Assembly: GCF_014155765.1 (NCBI RefSeq)
Contig: NZ_SCKT01000002.1
Coordinates: forward strand, 218,427-282,426
Direction of reading: 5' to 3'
Source: Pantoea dispersa
GTDB lineage: Bacteria; Pseudomonadota; Gammaproteobacteria; Enterobacterales; Enterobacteriaceae
Length of the DNA stretch: 64,000 nt
The notes under the pieces were generated by a model. The model saw only the letters and a list, made by a program, of their open reading frames with translations, was not told where the DNA came from and searched no databases. The position numbers were made by a program, and so were the translations under genes. Shown in pieces: positions 61,659-64,000 of the stretch (position 1 is its first letter; each line of letters starts with the position of its first letter).

Positions 61659-62693
61659 CTAGTGGTTTGCTACCAGCCCCAGCGCAATCAGGCTGCGCGC
61701 GGTGGCAAGAATGGCCTCCTGCGGACTGCGCGGATGCCAGTTCAGCAGCCAGCCAGCTTTAGCGGCGCTGACGTTCATATCAACGCCCAGCAGTTTTACC
61801 ATTCCCGTCATCAGCGGATTTTGCGCTGCCGCCGCCCGCACCATGGCGTCACTCATTGGCTGCAGCGAAACCTTCTCTGCTTCTGCTGCCAGATGGGTTT
61901 TGAGCGTGCGCGCCACCTCAATAAGCGGCAGGCTGTGCCCCGAACTGGCAAGGAAGCGCTGCCCCTGCGCGGCGGCGTGGGTCATCGCCAGCACGTGCAG
62001 ACTGGCCACGTCACGCACATCAACAAAACATGAATTGATGTCAGGACAGCCTGGCTGCCCCTCCAGTAGCTCCTTCACAATGCGAATCGAATGTGAATAG
62101 TCGGCACCCAGCACCGGCCCCAGCACCGACACGGGGTTCACCGTGGCCAGTTCCAGACCGTTACCCTGCTCAGCGATAAACTGCCAGGCGGCGCGTTCCG
62201 CCAGGGTTTTCGATTTCTGATACGGCCACACATCGCCGCTGACATCGCTCCAGTCGCGCTCGGTAAAGGGGCGCGGATAGTCCGCTGGATGTCCGATACC
62301 GACCGCGCCAAACGCCGAGGTCAGCACCACACGCTTAACGCCTGCATCGCGCGCGGCGCGCAATACGCGCAGATTTCCTTCAATCGCCGGATTTATCCAG
62401 TCAGCTTCGCTTACCTGGCTGCCGGTCGGGGTGGGTGACGCGCCATGCAGCACGAAGCGACAGCCCGCCACTGCGTCTTCCCAGCCCGCGTCTGCCGTTA
62501 AATCGGCAACGACAAATTGCAGCGCCTCGCCTGCGGCCACCCCGGCCTGCAACAGATGCGCCCTGACTTCAGCTTCACGTTCGGCATCACGTAAGGTGGT
62601 TCGCACCCGATAGCCCTGCTGCAGCAGCGCAATAATGCAGTACTGAGCGATAAATCCGCTGCCGCCGGTAACCAGAACCTTGTCATTACTCAT
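61659..62693 (-). CDS. Extended SDR: NAD-dependent epimerase/aldehyde reductase
   Basis: A 344-residue extended short-chain dehydrogenase of the dihydroflavonol-reductase-like group: VLVTGGSGFIAQYCI for the cofactor near residue 6, LTSAFGAVG with the Ser, Y-x3-K in WPYQKSKTLAE, and TVNPVSVLGPVLG. An Arg-rich end of strand 2 (RTTLRDAERE) favours NADPH. Bacterial members reduce aldehydes and ketones. It is divergent from an AraC regulator gene that probably controls it. Confidence 0.88.
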   Translation of the reverse strand: MSNDKVLVTGGSGFIAQYCIIALLQQGYRVRTTLRDAEREAEVRAHLLQAGVAAGEALQFVVADLTADAGWEDAVAGCRFVLHGASPTPTGSQVSEADWINPAIEGNLRVLRAARDAGVKRVVLTSAFGAVGIGHPADYPRPFTERDWSDVSGDVWPYQKSKTLAERAAWQFIAEQGNGLELATVNPVSVLGPVLGADYSHSIRIVKELLEGQPGCPDINSCFVDVRDVASLHVLAMTHAAAQGQRFLASSGHSLPLIEVARTLKTHLAAEAEKVSLQPMSDAMVRAAAAQNPLMTGMVKLLGVDMNVSAAKAGWLLNWHPRSPQEAILATARSLIALGLVANH

Positions 62694-62801
62694 TTTTCTT
62701 CCTCATCACAAGCATCGTTCATTCGATGCGCTCTACGTTAAGCGGCGGGTGGCGGATTTTGAATGCTTGTAAATGCAGTTTACTTGCGTGATAGTACAGA
62801 A

Positions 62802-63734
62802 ATGAGCCTTGATCCCTTTTCCGACATTCTGCGATTCGTTCGCGCTGAATCATTGCTGACCGGCGGTTTTACCGCAGGCGGACGCTGGGCGCTGCGTTTC
62901 CCTGCGCCAGACAAAATTAAATTCTTCGCCATTATCAAAGGCAGTTGCTGGGTCATACTGGAAGGCGAACCTGAACCGTTCCACTTTGCCACCGGCGACG
63001 TCGGCTTGCTGAGCGCTAAACGCGCCTTCGTGCTGGCCAGCCATCCGGACGAGCCGCCGGTTGACGCCATGAGCGTGTTTTATGGCGCAGGGAAAGGTCA
63101 TGCGCCGATTGGCAGCGGTGATGACTTTGTCCATATCGGTGGCCATGTACTGCTTGATCCTGCCAGTGGGCGTTTACTGACCCACGTATTACCTCCCTGG
63201 ATTCAGGTGCCGGCGGCGTCACCGCAGGCGGCGTCATTCCGCTGGGTGCTGGATCAACTGGTGCAGGAAGGCCAGCATGTCCAGCCGGGATCGCAGCTGG
63301 CAACGGCCCAGCTGGCACAACTGCTGTTCATCCAGATTCTGCGGGCGCATTTGCAAACCAGCAGCACACTGCCCGCCAGCTGGCTGCGGGCGCTGAGCGA
63401 TGCGCGATTGGCACCGGCGTTACAGCGGCTGCATGGCGATCCGGCGCACAACTGGCATCTGGACGAACTGGCGCGTGCCTGTGCCATGTCGCGCACCCGT
63501 TTTGCCCAGTATTTTCGCCAGGTAGTTGGCATTACGCCGATAGCCTATCTGACGGCGTGGCGCATGCGGCTGGCAGAGCGTGCGTTGCAGGAGGAAAATG
63601 AGGCGGTGGCCGTGGTAGCGCAGACGCTGGGTTACGCCTCAGAGAGCGCCTTCAGCCATGCTTTTAAGCGTGAAACGGGTCAGTCACCCAATGCATTTCG
63701 CCGCGCCGTGCGGTTACAGCAGGTGCAGCGATAA
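62802..63734 (+). CDS. AraC family transcriptional regulator (cupin_6 type)
   Basis: A 310-residue regulator with an N-terminal cupin-like sensing domain (SDILRFVRAESLLTGGFTAGGRWALRFP at its start, the AraC-binding-like subgroup) and two C-terminal helix-turn-helix motifs (WHLDELARACAMSRTRFAQYFRQ, AVAVVAQTLGYASESAFSHAFKR). ATG 62802 (MSLDPFSD) fits the family start better than the ATG-like codon 39 bases upstream. The divergent SDR gene 108 bases away is the likely target. Confidence 0.9.
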   Translation: MSLDPFSDILRFVRAESLLTGGFTAGGRWALRFPAPDKIKFFAIIKGSCWVILEGEPEPFHFATGDVGLLSAKRAFVLASHPDEPPVDAMSVFYGAGKGHAPIGSGDDFVHIGGHVLLDPASGRLLTHVLPPWIQVPAASPQAASFRWVLDQLVQEGQHVQPGSQLATAQLAQLLFIQILRAHLQTSSTLPASWLRALSDARLAPALQRLHGDPAHNWHLDELARACAMSRTRFAQYFRQVVGITPIAYLTAWRMRLAERALQEENEAVAVVAQTLGYASESAFSHAFKRETGQSPNAFRRAVRLQQVQR

Positions 63735-63737
63735 AGC

Positions 63738-63756
63738 GCGCCGCGTTGCGCGGCGC
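63738..63756. terminator. Stem-loop between AraC and aldo/keto reductase genes
   Basis: GCGCCGCG/CGCGGCGC with a 3-base loop between the two convergent genes; no T-tract. Confidence 0.5.
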
Positions 63757-63762
63757 CGGGCA

Positions 63763-64000
<238 letters not shown>

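Overview
The window looks like a chromosomal segment of a gamma-proteobacterium of the order Enterobacterales, most likely a Pantoea-like Erwiniaceae. Evidence is the G+C-rich coding sequence, the close fhuE, fetAB, leuE and yddG orthologues, an H-NS paralogue, and many catabolic genes in the accessory style of plant-associated enterobacteria. The species cannot be fixed from the sequence alone. No tRNA, rRNA, CRISPR array or intact integrase was found.

Layout. 1-3774: tail of an oligopeptide-type ABC transporter operon with a luciferase-like monooxygenase, a fused CMD/alkylhydroperoxidase protein, a remnant of an M20 peptidase and a VOC protein. 3775-14965: a block holding a DUF1471 gene and a long operon of a Ser-type sulfatase, its radical-SAM maturase, a MoxR/DUF58/Bat (VWA, TPR, BatD) module, a periplasmic HAD phosphatase and a small secreted protein. 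From the maturase on, every junction overlaps. A second copy of the 3' end of the VOC gene lies at the far edge of this block, so it looks like an insertion. 14967-20872: fetAB, a NicO metal exporter, fhuE and an H-NS paralogue. 21029-28651: two divergent operons (aminotransferase, FMN monooxygenase, Fe-alcohol dehydrogenase; GNAT, M20 deacylase, MmgE/PrpD) plus a WYL regulator. The content resembles the Bacillus yxe operon for S-(2-succino)cysteine breakdown. 28769-41070: a ParD/RelE-type toxin-antitoxin pair, several transporters and enzymes, and an amidase/NCS1 permease/biuret hydrolase operon.

41340-about 47220: an A+T-rich island carrying what I consider the most interesting system here. 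Four tightly packed genes encode an N6-adenine DNA methylase, a large protein with two GHKL ATPase modules (an N-terminal MORC/Hsp90-like one and a C-terminal histidine kinase), a receiver-domain protein without an output domain, and an HNH nuclease. It reads as a restriction-modification-like defence system with built-in two-component signalling. The island is bordered by the stump of an AraC regulator on the left and the stump of a multi-haem cytochrome c gene on the right.

47996-64000: MscS channel, YceI, HxlR/SDR pair, MipA, a two-component system with an RND efflux adaptor and pump, a Tat-exported oxalate-decarboxylase-like bicupin, a flavin monooxygenase preceded by a near-consensus Fur box, an extended SDR with its divergent AraC regulator, and the 3' end of an aldo/keto reductase.
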